A stretch of DNA of 54,469 nucleotides, from positions 1 through 54,469 of the forward strand of contig JANFNE010000072.1 in the NCBI GenBank assembly GCA_024867545.1, written 5' to 3'. Positions 1-10,500 of the stretch are shown in pieces; the first letter of the stretch is position 1, and every line of letters begins with the position of its first letter. Position numbers and translations under genes: made by a program. The DNA is from Phytopythium helicoides. Its lineage: Eukaryota; Oomycota; Peronosporomycetes; Pythiales; Pythiaceae. The notes beneath the pieces were generated by a model that searched no databases, was not told where the DNA came from, and saw only the letters and a program-made list of their open reading frames with translations.

Positions 1-366
1 GTTGAGGGTAGCCGGTTTGACCTGGACCGACTAGCCCGAGGCAGTCCAATGCGATCCCACGTTGATTACGCCCGTCGATTACGTCAACTCGTGGGTACGA
101 GATTGTGGGTACAAGATGGGATCTACGTGGCGCCCTCTGATTGGCTGCCGTGAATCAGTATCCAGGAAAAGATCAAGTAGAGTGAACCCAGTAAAGGACA
201 GGCAGGCTTAGAGGTAGCAAGTAGTTGCGAACTAAGGACCTCAATCGAATCACTTTCGAATCTTCCTTCTACCCCTCAAGTGGTCTTCGCTCCGGTCTTC
301 TGTCCAAGTGAAGAACTCCCTCCGCTCCGTCCAAGCTTCGTGTTCAAGACCTCACTACCTCCAACA
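1..366 (+). mobile_element. Probable solo LTR of an LTR retrotransposon (LTR-A)
   Basis: The segment opens with GTTGAGGG at the window edge and closes with CCAACA at 361-366. If the base just outside the window is T, the unit reads TGTTG...CAACA, a perfect 5-bp terminal inverted repeat with the TG/CA ends typical of LTRs, and about 367 bp long. An inverted, truncated copy of positions 1-245 begins immediately after it at 367, so the inferred 3' end coincides with an independent breakpoint. An inverted CCAAT motif lies at 140-144 and the last third is pyrimidine-rich. No gag-pol ORF, primer-binding site or polypurine tract is present, so this would be a solo LTR. Seen: the termini and the inverted copy. 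Inferred: the LTR identity and the superfamily, which I cannot assign. The alternative is that 1-612 is one fold-back element with long terminal inverted repeats. Confidence 0.55.
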
Positions 367-611
367 ATTGAGGTCCTTAGTTCGCAACTACTTGCTACCT
401 CTAAGCCTGCCTGTCCTTTACTGGGTTCACTCTACTTGATCATTTCCTGGATACTGATTCACGGCAGCCAATCAGAGGGCGCCACGTGGATCCCATCTTG
501 TACCCACAATCTCGTACCCACGAGTTGGCGTAATCGACGAGCGTAATCAACGTGGGGTCGCATTGGACTGCCTCGGGTTAGTCGGTCCAGGTCAAACCGG
601 CTACCCTCAAC
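1..611. repeat. Long inverted repeat: 245-bp arms, 121-bp spacer
   Basis: The left arm is 1-245 and the right arm 367-611, with 239 of 245 positions complementary and no indels. The spacer 246-366 is the unique 3' part of LTR-A. A transcript crossing this region in either direction could fold into a long, nearly perfect hairpin. The left arm starts at the first base of the window, so pairing could continue further left and its true limit cannot be seen. Confidence 0.9.
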
Positions 612-612
612 A
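367..612 (-). mobile_element. Inverted, 3'-truncated second LTR copy (LTR-B)
   Basis: Read on the minus strand, this segment starts TGTTGAGGG at 612 and matches LTR-A colinearly, position i pairing with position 612 minus i, without any gap down to 367. It lacks the final 121 bp of the LTR (246-366 of LTR-A). There are six differences from LTR-A, at left-arm positions 34, 55, 72, 84, 124 and 170; five are transitions and one is a transversion. Its outer CA end at 611-612 touches the first satellite base at 613. The abrupt truncation at LTR position 245, exactly at the CAACA end of LTR-A, fits insertion of one element into the LTR of a relative, or an autointegration product. Both ideas are inferences. 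Confidence 0.55.
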
Positions 613-3600
613 CTCCACACGGAGGTCCTTGCGTGACGAGTCCAACATGACATGGTCGGACGTGGTCGCTTCCACACCTCTAGACATGCCGCCACAATGT
701 GCGCGCGCGGACGCATCGCGCGCGCTCAGTTGGAGGTCTCCACACGGAGGTCCTTGCGTGACGAGTCCAACATGACATGGTCGGACGTGGTCGCTTCCAC
801 ACCTCTAGACATGCCGCCACAATGTGCGCGCGCGGACGCATCGCGCGCGCTCAGTTGGAGGTCTCCACACGGAGGTCCTTGCGTGACGAGTCCAACATGA
901 CATGGTCGGACGTGGTCGCTTCCACACCTCTAGACATGCCGCCACAATGTGCGCGCGCGGACGCATCGCGCGCGCTCAGTTGGAGGTCTCCAAACGGAGG
1001 TCCTTGCGTGACGAGTCCAACATGACATGGTCGGACGTGGTCGCTTCCACACCTCTAGACATGCCGCCACAATGTGCGCGCGCGGACGCATCGCGCGCGC
1101 TCAGTTGGAGGTCTCCACACGGAGGTCCTTGCGTGACGAGTCCAACATGACATGGTCGGACGTGGTCGCTTCCACACCTCTAGACATGCCGCCACAATGT
1201 GCGCGCGCGGACGCATCGCGCGCGCTCAGTTGGAGGTCTCCACACGGAGGTCCTTGCGTGACGAGTCCAACATGACATGGTCGGACGTGGTCGCTTCCAC
1301 ACCTCTAGACATGCCGCCACAATGTGCGCGCGCGGACGCATCGCGCGCGCTCAGTTGGAGGTCTCCACACGGAGGTCCTTGCGTGACGAGTCCAACATGA
1401 CATGGTCGGACGTGGTCGCTTCCACACCTCTAGACATGCCGCCACAATGTGCGCGCGCGGACGCATCGCGCGCGCTCAGTTGGAGGGCTCCACACGGAGG
1501 TCCTTGCGTGACGAGTCCAACATGACATGGTCGGACGTGGTCGCTTCCACACCTCTAGACATGCCGCCACAATGTGCGCGCGCGGACGCATCGCGCGCGC
1601 TCAGTTGGAGGTCTCCACACGGAGGTCCTTGCGTGACGAGTCCAACATGACATGGTCGGACGTGGTCGCTTCACACCTCTAGACATGCCGCCACAATGTG
1701 CGCGCGCGGACGCATCGCGCGCGCTCAGTTGGAGGTCTCCACACGGAGGTCCTTGCGTGACGAGTCCAACATGACATGGTCGGACGTGGTCGCTTCCACA
1801 CCTCTAGACATGCCGCCACAATGTGCGCGCGCGGACGCATCGCGCGCGCTCAGTTGGAGGTCTCCACACGGAGGTCCTTGCGTGACGAGTCCAACATGAC
1901 ATGGTCGGACGTGGTCGCTTCCACACCTCTAGACATGCCGCCACAATGTGCGCGCGCGGACGCATCGCGCGCGCTCAGTTGGAGGTCTCCACACGGAGGT
2001 CCTTGCGTGACGAGTCCAACATGACATGGTCGGACGTGGTCGCTTCCACACCTCTAGACATGCCGCCACAATGTGCGCGCGCGGACGCATCGCGCGCGCT
2101 CAGTTGGAGGTCTCCAAACGGAGGTCCTTGCGTGACGAGTCCAACATGACATGGTCGGACGTGGTCGCTTCCACACCTCTAGACATGCCGCCACAATGTG
2201 CGCGCGCGGACGCATCGCGCGCGCTCAGTTGGAGGTCTCCACACGGAGGTCCTTGCGTGACGAGTCCAACATGACATGGTCGGACGTGGTCGCTTCCACA
2301 CCTCTAGACATGCCGCCACAATGTGCGCGCGCGGACGCATCGCGCGCGCTCAGTTGGAGGTCTCCACACGGAGGTCCTTGCGTGACGAGTCCAACATGAC
2401 ATGGTCGGACGTGGTCGCTTCCACACCTCTAGACATGCCGCCACAATGTGCGCGCGCGGACGCATCGCGCGCGCTCAGTTGGAGGTCTCCACACGGAGGT
2501 CCTTGCGTGACGAGTCCAACATGACATGGTCGGACGTGGTCGCTTCCACACCTCTAGACATGCCGCCACAATGTGCGCGCGCGGACGCATCGCGCGCGCT
2601 CAGTTGGAGGGCTCCACACGGAGGTCCTTGCGTGACGAGTCCAACATGACATGGTCGGACGTGGTCGCTTCCACACCTCTAGACATGCCGCCACAATGTG
2701 CGCGCGCGGACGCATCGCGCGCGCTCAGTTGGAGGTCTCCACACGGAGGTCCTTGCGTGACGAGTCCAACATGACATGGTCGGACGTGGTCGCTTCCACA
2801 CCTCTAGACATGCCGCCACAATGTGCGCGCGCGGACGCATCGCGCGCGCTCAGTTGGAGGTCTCCACACGGAGGTCCTTGCGTGACGAGTCCAACATGAC
2901 ATGGTCGGACGTGGTCGCTTCCACACCTCTAGACATGCCGCCACAATGTGCGCGCGCGGACGCATCGCGCGCGCTCAGTTGGAGGTCTCCACACGGAGGT
3001 CCTTGCGTGACGAGTCCAACATGACATGGTCGGACGTGGTCGCTTCCACACCTCTAGACATGCCGCCACAATGTGCGCGCGCGGACGCATCGCGCGCGCT
3101 CAGTTGGAGGTCTCCACACGGAGGTCCTTGCGTGACGAGTCCAACATGACATGGTCGGACGTGGTCGCTTCCACACCTCTAGACATGCCGCCACAATGTG
3201 CGCGCGCGGACGCATCGCGCGCGCTCAGTTGGAGGTCTCCACACGGAGGTCCTTGCGTGACGAGTCCAACATGACATGGTCGGACGTGGTCGCTTCCACA
3301 CCTCTAGACATGCCGCCACAATGTGCGCGCGCGGACGCATCGCGCGCGCTCAGTTGGAGGGCTCCACACGGAGGTCCTTGCGTGACGAGTCCAACATGAC
3401 ATGGTCGGACGTGGTCGCTTCCACACCTCTAGACATGCCGCCACAATGTGCGCGCGCGGACGCATCGCGCGCGCTCAGTTGGAGGTCTCCACACGGAGGT
3501 CCTTGCGTGACGAGTCCAACATGACATGGTCGGACGTGGTCGCTTCCACACCTCTAGACATGCCGCCACAATGTGCGCGCGCGGACGCATCGCGCGCGCT

Positions 3601-5957
3601 CAGTTGGAGGTCTCCACACGGAGGTCCTTGCGTGACGAGTCCAACATGACATGGTCGGACGTGGTCGCTTCCACACCTCTAGACATGCCGCCACAATGTG
3701 CGCGCGCGGACGCATCGCGCGCGCTCAGTTGGAGGTCTCCACACGGAGGTCCTTGCGTGACGAGTCCAACATGACATGGTCGGACGTGGTCGCTTCCACA
3801 CCTCTAGACATGCCGCCACAATGTGCGCGCGCGGACGCATCGCGCGCGCTCAGTTGGAGGTCTCCACACGGAGGTCCTTGCGTGACGAGTCCAACATGAC
3901 ATGGTCGGACGTGGTCGCTTCCACACCTCTAGACATGCCGCCACAATGTGCGCGCGCGGACGCATCGCGCGCGCTCAGTTGGAGGGCTCCACACGGAGGT
4001 CCTTGCGTGACGAGTCCAACATGACATGGTCGGACGTGGTCGCTTCCACACCTCTAGACATGCCGCCACAATGTGCGCGCGCGGACGCATCGCGCGCGCT
4101 CAGTTGGAGGTCTCCACACGGAGGTCCTTGCGTGACGAGTCCAACATGACATGGTCGGACGTGGTCGCTTCCACACCTCTAGACATGCCGCCACAATGTG
4201 CGCGCGCGGACGCATCGCGCGCGCTCAGTTGGAGGTCTCCACACGGAGGTCCTTGCGTGACGAGTCCAACATGACATGGTCGGACGTGGTCGCTTCCACA
4301 CCTCTAGACATGCCGCCACAATGTGCGCGCGCGGACGCATCGCGCGCGCTCAGTTGGAGGGCTCCACACGGAGGTCCTTGCGTGACGAGTCCAACATGAC
4401 ATGGTCGGACGTGGTCGCTTCCACACCTCTAGACATGCCGCCACAATGTGCGCGCGCGGACGCATCGCGCGCGCTCAGTTGGAGGGCTCCACACGGAGGT
4501 CCTTGCGTGACGAGTCCAACATGACATGGTCGGACGTGGTCGCTTCCACACCTCTAGACATGCCGCCACAATGTGCGCGCGCGGACGCATCGCGCGCGCT
4601 CAGTTGGAGGTCTCCACACGGAGGTCCTTGCGTGACGAGTCCAACATGACATGGTCGGACGTGGTCGCTTCCACACCTCTAGACATGCCGCCACAATGTG
4701 CGCGCGCGGACGCATCGCGCGCGCTCAGTTGGAGGTCTCCACACGGAGGTCCTTGCGTGACGAGTCCAACATGACATGGTCGGACGTGGTCGCTTCCACA
4801 CCTCTAGACATGCCGCCACAATGTGCGCGCGCGGACGCATCGCGCGCGCTCAGTTGGAGGTCTCCACACGGAGGTCCTTGCGTGACGAGTCCAACATGAC
4901 ATGGTCGGACGTGGTCGCTTCCACACCTCTAGACATGCCGCCACAATGTGCGCGCGCGGACGCATCGCGCGCGCTCAGTTGGAGGGCTCCACACGGAGGT
5001 CCTTGCGTGACGAGTCCAACATGACATGGTCGGACGTGGTCGCTTCCACACCTCTAGACATGCCGCCACAATGTGCGCGCGCGGACGCATCGCGCGCGCT
5101 CAGTTGGAGGTCTCCACACGGAGGTCCTTGCGTGACGAGTCCAACATGACATGGTCGGACGTGGTCGCGTCCACACCTCTAGACATGCCGCCACAATGTG
5201 CGCGCGCGGACGCATCGCGCGCGCTCAGTTGGAGGTCTCCACACGGAGGTCCTTGCGTGACGAGTCCAACATGACATGGTCGGACGTGGTCGCTTCCACA
5301 CCTCTAGACATGCCGCCACAATGTGCGCGCGCGGACGCATCGCGCGCGCTCAGTTGGAGGTCTCCACACGGAGGTCCTTGCGTGACGAGTCCAACATGAC
5401 ATGGTCGGACGTGGTCGCTTCCACACCTCTAGACATGCCGCCACAATGTGCGCGCGCGGACGCATCGCGCGCGCTCAGTTGGAGGGCTCCACACGGAGGT
5501 CCTTGCGTGACGAGTCCAACATGACATGGTCGGACGTGGTCGCTTCCACACCTCTAGACATGCCGCCACAATGTGCGCGCGCGGACGCATCGCGCGCGCT
5601 CAGTTGGAGGTCTCCACACGGAGGTCCTTGCGTGACGAGTCCAACATGACATGGTCGGACGTGGTCGCTTCCACACCTCTAGACATGCCGCCACAATGTG
5701 CGCGCGCGGACGCATCGCGCGCGCTCAGTTGGAGGTCTCCACACGGAGGTCCTTGCGTGACGAGTCCAACATGACATGGTCGGACGTGGTCGCTTCCACA
5801 CCTCTAGACATGCCGCCACAATGTGCGCGCGCGGACGCATCGCGCGCGCTCAGTTGGAGGTCTCCACACGGAGGTCCTTGCGTGACGAGTCCAACATGAC
5901 ATGGTCGGACGTGGTCGCTTCCACACCTCTAGACATGCCGCCACAATGTGCGCGCGC
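613..5957 (+). repeat. Satellite block A: variegated left edge
   Basis: About 43 monomers mix the consensus with scattered single-base variants. The G variant (offset 86 T to G, making GGAGGGCTCC) is at 1487, 2611, 3361, 3986, 4361, 4486, 4986 and 5486. The A variant (offset 92 C to A, making CCAAACGG) is at 993 and 2117. One monomer has T to G at 5169, and one lacks a C near 1672. The order 'A, three plain, G' occurs twice, nine monomers apart, which suggests a segmental duplication of about 1.1 kb. Otherwise spacing between G monomers is irregular (9, 6, 5, 3, 1, 4 and 4 units), so there is no strict higher-order repeat. Confidence 0.9.
701..725. repeat. GC palindrome / potential cruciform (first of about 424)
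   Basis: Two 9-bp arms, 701-709 and 717-725, are perfect inverted repeats of alternating G and C, separated by the loop GACGCAT. With the preceding ATGT, the left arm makes a 13-base alternating purine-pyrimidine run, a sequence class known to favour Z-DNA. The same element lies at offsets 50-74 of every intact monomer, so it recurs each 125 bp to the end of the array. The two substitution types that recur in the clean blocks (offsets 86 and 92) and the block B change (offset 18) all fall outside it; within the indel-rich patch its GC runs gain or lose bases. Confidence 0.9.
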
Positions 5958-7524
5958 GGGACGCATCGCGCGCGCTCAGTTGGAGGTCTCCACACGGAGG
6001 GTCCTTGCGTGACGAGTCCAACATGACATGGTCGGACGTGGTCGCTTCCACACCTCTAGACATGCCGCCACAATGTGCGCGCGCGGACGCATCGCGCGCG
6101 CTCAGTGGAGGTCTCCACACGGAGGTCCTTGCGTGACGAGTCCAACATGACATGGTCGGACGTGGTCGCTTCCACACCTCTAGACATGCCGCCACAATGT
6201 GCGCGCGCGGACGCATCGCGCGCGCTCAGTTGGAGGGCTCCACACGGAGTCCTTTGCGTGACGAGTCCAACATGACATGGTCGGACGTGGTCGCTTCCAC
6301 ACCTCTAGACATGCCGCCACAATGTGCGCGCGCGGACGCATCGCGCGCGCTCAGTTGGAGGTCTCCACACGGAGGTCTTGCGTGACGAGTCCAACATGAC
6401 ATGGTCGGACGTGGTCGCTTCCACACCTCTAGACATGCCGCCACAATGGTGCGCGCGCGGACGCATCGCGCGCGCTCAGGTTGGAGGTCTCCACACGGAG
6501 GTCCTTGCGTGACGAGTCCAACAATGACATGGTCGGACGTGGTCGCTTCCACACCTCTAGACATGCCGCCACAATGTGCGCGCGCGGACGCATCGCGCGC
6601 GCTCAGTTGGAGGTCTCCACACGGAGGTCCTTGCGTGACGAGTCCAACATGACATGGTCGGACGTGGTCGCTTCCACACCTCTAGACATGCCGCCACATA
6701 TGTGCGCGCGCGGGACGCATCGCGCGCGCTCAGTTGGAGGTCCCACACGGAGGTCCTGCGTGACGAGTCCAACATGACATGGTCGACGTGGTCGCTTCCA
6801 CACCTCTAGACATGCCGCCACAATGTGCGCGCGCGGACGCATCGCGCGCGCTCAGTTGGAGGGCTCCACACGAGGTCCTTGCGTGACGAGTCCAACATGA
6901 CATGGTCGGACGTGGTCGCTTCCACACCTCTAGACATGCCGCCACAATGTGCGCGCGCGGACGCATCGCGCGCGCTCAGTTGGAGGGTCTCCACACGGAG
7001 GTCCTTGCGTGACGAGTCCAACATGACAGGGTCGGACGTGGTCGCTTCCACACCTCTAACATGGCCGCCACAATGTGCCGCGCGGGACGCATCGCGCGCG
7101 CTCAGTTGGAGGTCTCCACACGGGAGGTCCTTGCGTGACGAGCCAACATGACATGGTCGGACGTGGTCGCTTCCACACCTCTAGACATGCCGCCACAATG
7201 TGCGCGCGCGACGCATCGCGCGCGCTCAGTTGGAGGTCTCCACACGGAGGTCCTTGCGTGACGAGTCAACATGACATGGCGGACGTGGTCGCTTCCACAC
7301 CTCTAGACATGCCGCCACAATGTGCGCGCGCGGACGCATCGCGCGCGCTCAGTTGGAGGTCTCCACACGGAGGTCCTTGCGTGACGAGTCCAACATGACA
7401 TGGTCGGACGTGGTCGCTTCCACACCTCTAGACATGCCGCCACAATGTGCGCGCGCGACGCATCGCGCGCCGCTCAGTTTGGAGGTCTCCACACGGAGGT
7501 CCTTGCGTGACGAGTCCAACATAC
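5958..7524 (+). repeat. Indel-rich satellite segment, likely unpolished sequence
   Basis: Twelve to thirteen monomers carry about 30 departures from the consensus, nearly all single-base gains or losses at or beside short homopolymers or GC runs. Examples are an extra G near 5959, 6000, 6448, 6480, 6712, 6986 and 7122, and missing bases near 6105, 6377, 6743, 6757, 6785, 6871, 7142, 7210, 7267, 7279, 7456 and 7523. Two G-variant monomers persist within it (6237 and about 6862). The neighbouring monomers on both sides are clean, and the segment sits exactly between blocks A and B. This pattern is typical of raw long-read errors left in a gap-filled or low-coverage join, although real decay cannot be excluded. 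Confidence 0.85.
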
Positions 7525-10500
7525 ATGGTCGGACGTGGTCGCTTCCACACCTCTAGACATGCCGCCACAATGTGCGCGCGCGGACGCATCGCGCGCGCTC
7601 AGTTGGAGGTCTCCAAACGGAGGTCCTTGCGTGACGAGTCCAACATGACATGGTCGGACGTGGTCGTTTCCACACCTCTAGACATGCCGCCACAATGTGC
7701 GCGCGCGGACGCATCGCGCGCGCTCAGTTGGAGGTCTCCAAACGGAGGTCCTTGCGTGACGAGTCCAACATGACATGGTCGGACGTGGTCGTTTCCACAC
7801 CTCTAGACATGCCGCCACAATGTGCGCGCGCGGACGCATCGCGCGCGCTCAGTTGGAGGTCTCCAAACGGAGGTCCTTGCGTGACGAGTCCAACATGACA
7901 TGGTCGGACGTGGTCGTTTCCACACCTCTAGACATGCCGCCACAATGTGCGCGCGCGGACGCATCGCGCGCGCTCAGTTGGAGGTCTCCAAACGGAGGTC
8001 CTTGCGTGACGAGTCCAACATGACATGGTCGGACGTGGTCGTTTCCACACCTCTAGACATGCCGCCACAATGTGCGCGCGCGGACGCATCGCGCGCGCTC
8101 AGTTGGAGGTCTCCAAACGGAGGTCCTTGCGTGACGAGTCCAACATGACATGGTCGGACGTGGTCGTTTCCACACCTCTAGACATGCCGCCACAATGTGC
8201 GCGCGCGGACGCATCGCGCGCGCTCAGTTGGAGGTCTCCAAACGGAGGTCCTTGCGTGACGAGTCCAACATGACATGGTCGGACGTGGTCGTTTCCACAC
8301 CTCTAGACATGCCGCCACAATGTGCGCGCGCGGACGCATCGCGCGCGCTCAGTTGGAGGTCTCCAAACGGAGGTCCTTGCGTGACGAGTCCAACATGACA
8401 TGGTCGGACGTGGTCGTTTCCACACCTCTAGACATGCCGCCACAATGTGCGCGCGCGGACGCATCGCGCGCGCTCAGTTGGAGGTCTCCAAACGGAGGTC
8501 CTTGCGTGACGAGTCCAACATGACATGGTCGGACGTGGTCGTTTCCACACCTCTAGACATGCCGCCACAATGTGCGCGCGCGGACGCATCGCGCGCGCTC
8601 AGTTGGAGGTCTCCAAACGGAGGTCCTTGCGTGACGAGTCCAACATGACATGGTCGGACGTGGTCGTTTCCACACCTCTAGACATGCCGCCACAATGTGC
8701 GCGCGCGGACGCATCGCGCGCGCTCAGTTGGAGGTCTCCAAACGGAGGTCCTTGCGTGACGAGTCCAACATGACATGGTCGGACGTGGTCGTTTCCACAC
8801 CTCTAGACATGCCGCCACAATGTGCGCGCGCGGACGCATCGCGCGCGCTCAGTTGGAGGTCTCCAAACGGAGGTCCTTGCGTGACGAGTCCAACATGACA
8901 TGGTCGGACGTGGTCGTTTCCACACCTCTAGACATGCCGCCACAATGTGCGCGCGCGGACGCATCGCGCGCGCTCAGTTGGAGGTCTCCAAACGGAGGTC
9001 CTTGCGTGACGAGTCCAACATGACATGGTCGGACGTGGTCGTTTCCACACCTCTAGACATGCCGCCACAATGTGCGCGCGCGGACGCATCGCGCGCGCTC
9101 AGTTGGAGGTCTCCAAACGGAGGTCCTTGCGTGACGAGTCCAACATGACATGGTCGGACGTGGTCGTTTCCACACCTCTAGACATGCCGCCACAATGTGC
9201 GCGCGCGGACGCATCGCGCGCGCTCAGTTGGAGGTCTCCAAACGGAGGTCCTTGCGTGACGAGTCCAACATGACATGGTCGGACGTGGTCGTTTCCACAC
9301 CTCTAGACATGCCGCCACAATGTGCGCGCGCGGACGCATCGCGCGCGCTCAGTTGGAGGTCTCCAAACGGAGGTCCTTGCGTGACGAGTCCAACATGACA
9401 TGGTCGGACGTGGTCGTTTCCACACCTCTAGACATGCCGCCACAATGTGCGCGCGCGGACGCATCGCGCGCGCTCAGTTGGAGGTCTCCAAACGGAGGTC
9501 CTTGCGTGACGAGTCCAACATGACATGGTCGGACGTGGTCGTTTCCACACCTCTAGACATGCCGCCACAATGTGCGCGCGCGGACGCATCGCGCGCGCTC
9601 AGTTGGAGGTCTCCAAACGGAGGTCCTTGCGTGACGAGTCCAACATGACATGGTCGGACGTGGTCGTTTCCACACCTCTAGACATGCCGCCACAATGTGC
9701 GCGCGCGGACGCATCGCGCGCGCTCAGTTGGAGGTCTCCAAACGGAGGTCCTTGCGTGACGAGTCCAACATGACATGGTCGGACGTGGTCGTTTCCACAC
9801 CTCTAGACATGCCGCCACAATGTGCGCGCGCGGACGCATCGCGCGCGCTCAGTTGGAGGTCTCCAAACGGAGGTCCTTGCGTGACGAGTCCAACATGACA
9901 TGGTCGGACGTGGTCGTTTCCACACCTCTAGACATGCCGCCACAATGTGCGCGCGCGGACGCATCGCGCGCGCTCAGTTGGAGGTCTCCAAACGGAGGTC
10001 CTTGCGTGACGAGTCCAACATGACATGGTCGGACGTGGTCGTTTCCACACCTCTAGACATGCCGCCACAATGTGCGCGCGCGGACGCATCGCGCGCGCTC
10101 AGTTGGAGGTCTCCAAACGGAGGTCCTTGCGTGACGAGTCCAACATGACATGGTCGGACGTGGTCGTTTCCACACCTCTAGACATGCCGCCACAATGTGC
10201 GCGCGCGGACGCATCGCGCGCGCTCAGTTGGAGGTCTCCAAACGGAGGTCCTTGCGTGACGAGTCCAACATGACATGGTCGGACGTGGTCGTTTCCACAC
10301 CTCTAGACATGCCGCCACAATGTGCGCGCGCGGACGCATCGCGCGCGCTCAGTTGGAGGTCTCCAAACGGAGGTCCTTGCGTGACGAGTCCAACATGACA
10401 TGGTCGGACGTGGTCGTTTCCACACCTCTAGACATGCCGCCACAATGTGCGCGCGCGGACGCATCGCGCGCGCTCAGTTGGAGGTCTCCAAACGGAGGTC

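Noticed and set aside
280..546. 88-codon ORF across the spacer and right arm of the inverted repeat
   Set aside because: It runs through the unique LTR end into the inverted arm, has no recognisable domain, and ends where the LTR copy continues. It is best seen as chance.
756..820. Hammerhead-ribozyme-like string: GTGACGAGTCC, a loop, then GGACGTGG in each monomer
   Set aside because: Satellites with hammerhead ribozymes exist, and the GTCC/GGAC stem resembles stem II. The core is wrong, however: the invariant first C of CTGANGA is G, and GAAA after stem II is GTGG. The minus strand has CTGA before the GC hairpin but lacks the following GA and the GAA. A covariance-model search of the monomer in tandem would settle it.
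613..5957. Strict higher-order repeat built from G- and A-variant monomers
   Set aside because: Apart from one nine-unit duplication, spacing of G monomers is irregular (6, 5, 3, 1, 4 and 4 units), so no regular multi-monomer period is present.
459..7051. Longer minus-strand and fused ORFs (up to 112 codons) in the left edge and the 5958-7524 patch
   Set aside because: They exist only because single-base indels join frames of the satellite, and the peptides are the same repeat-derived residues.
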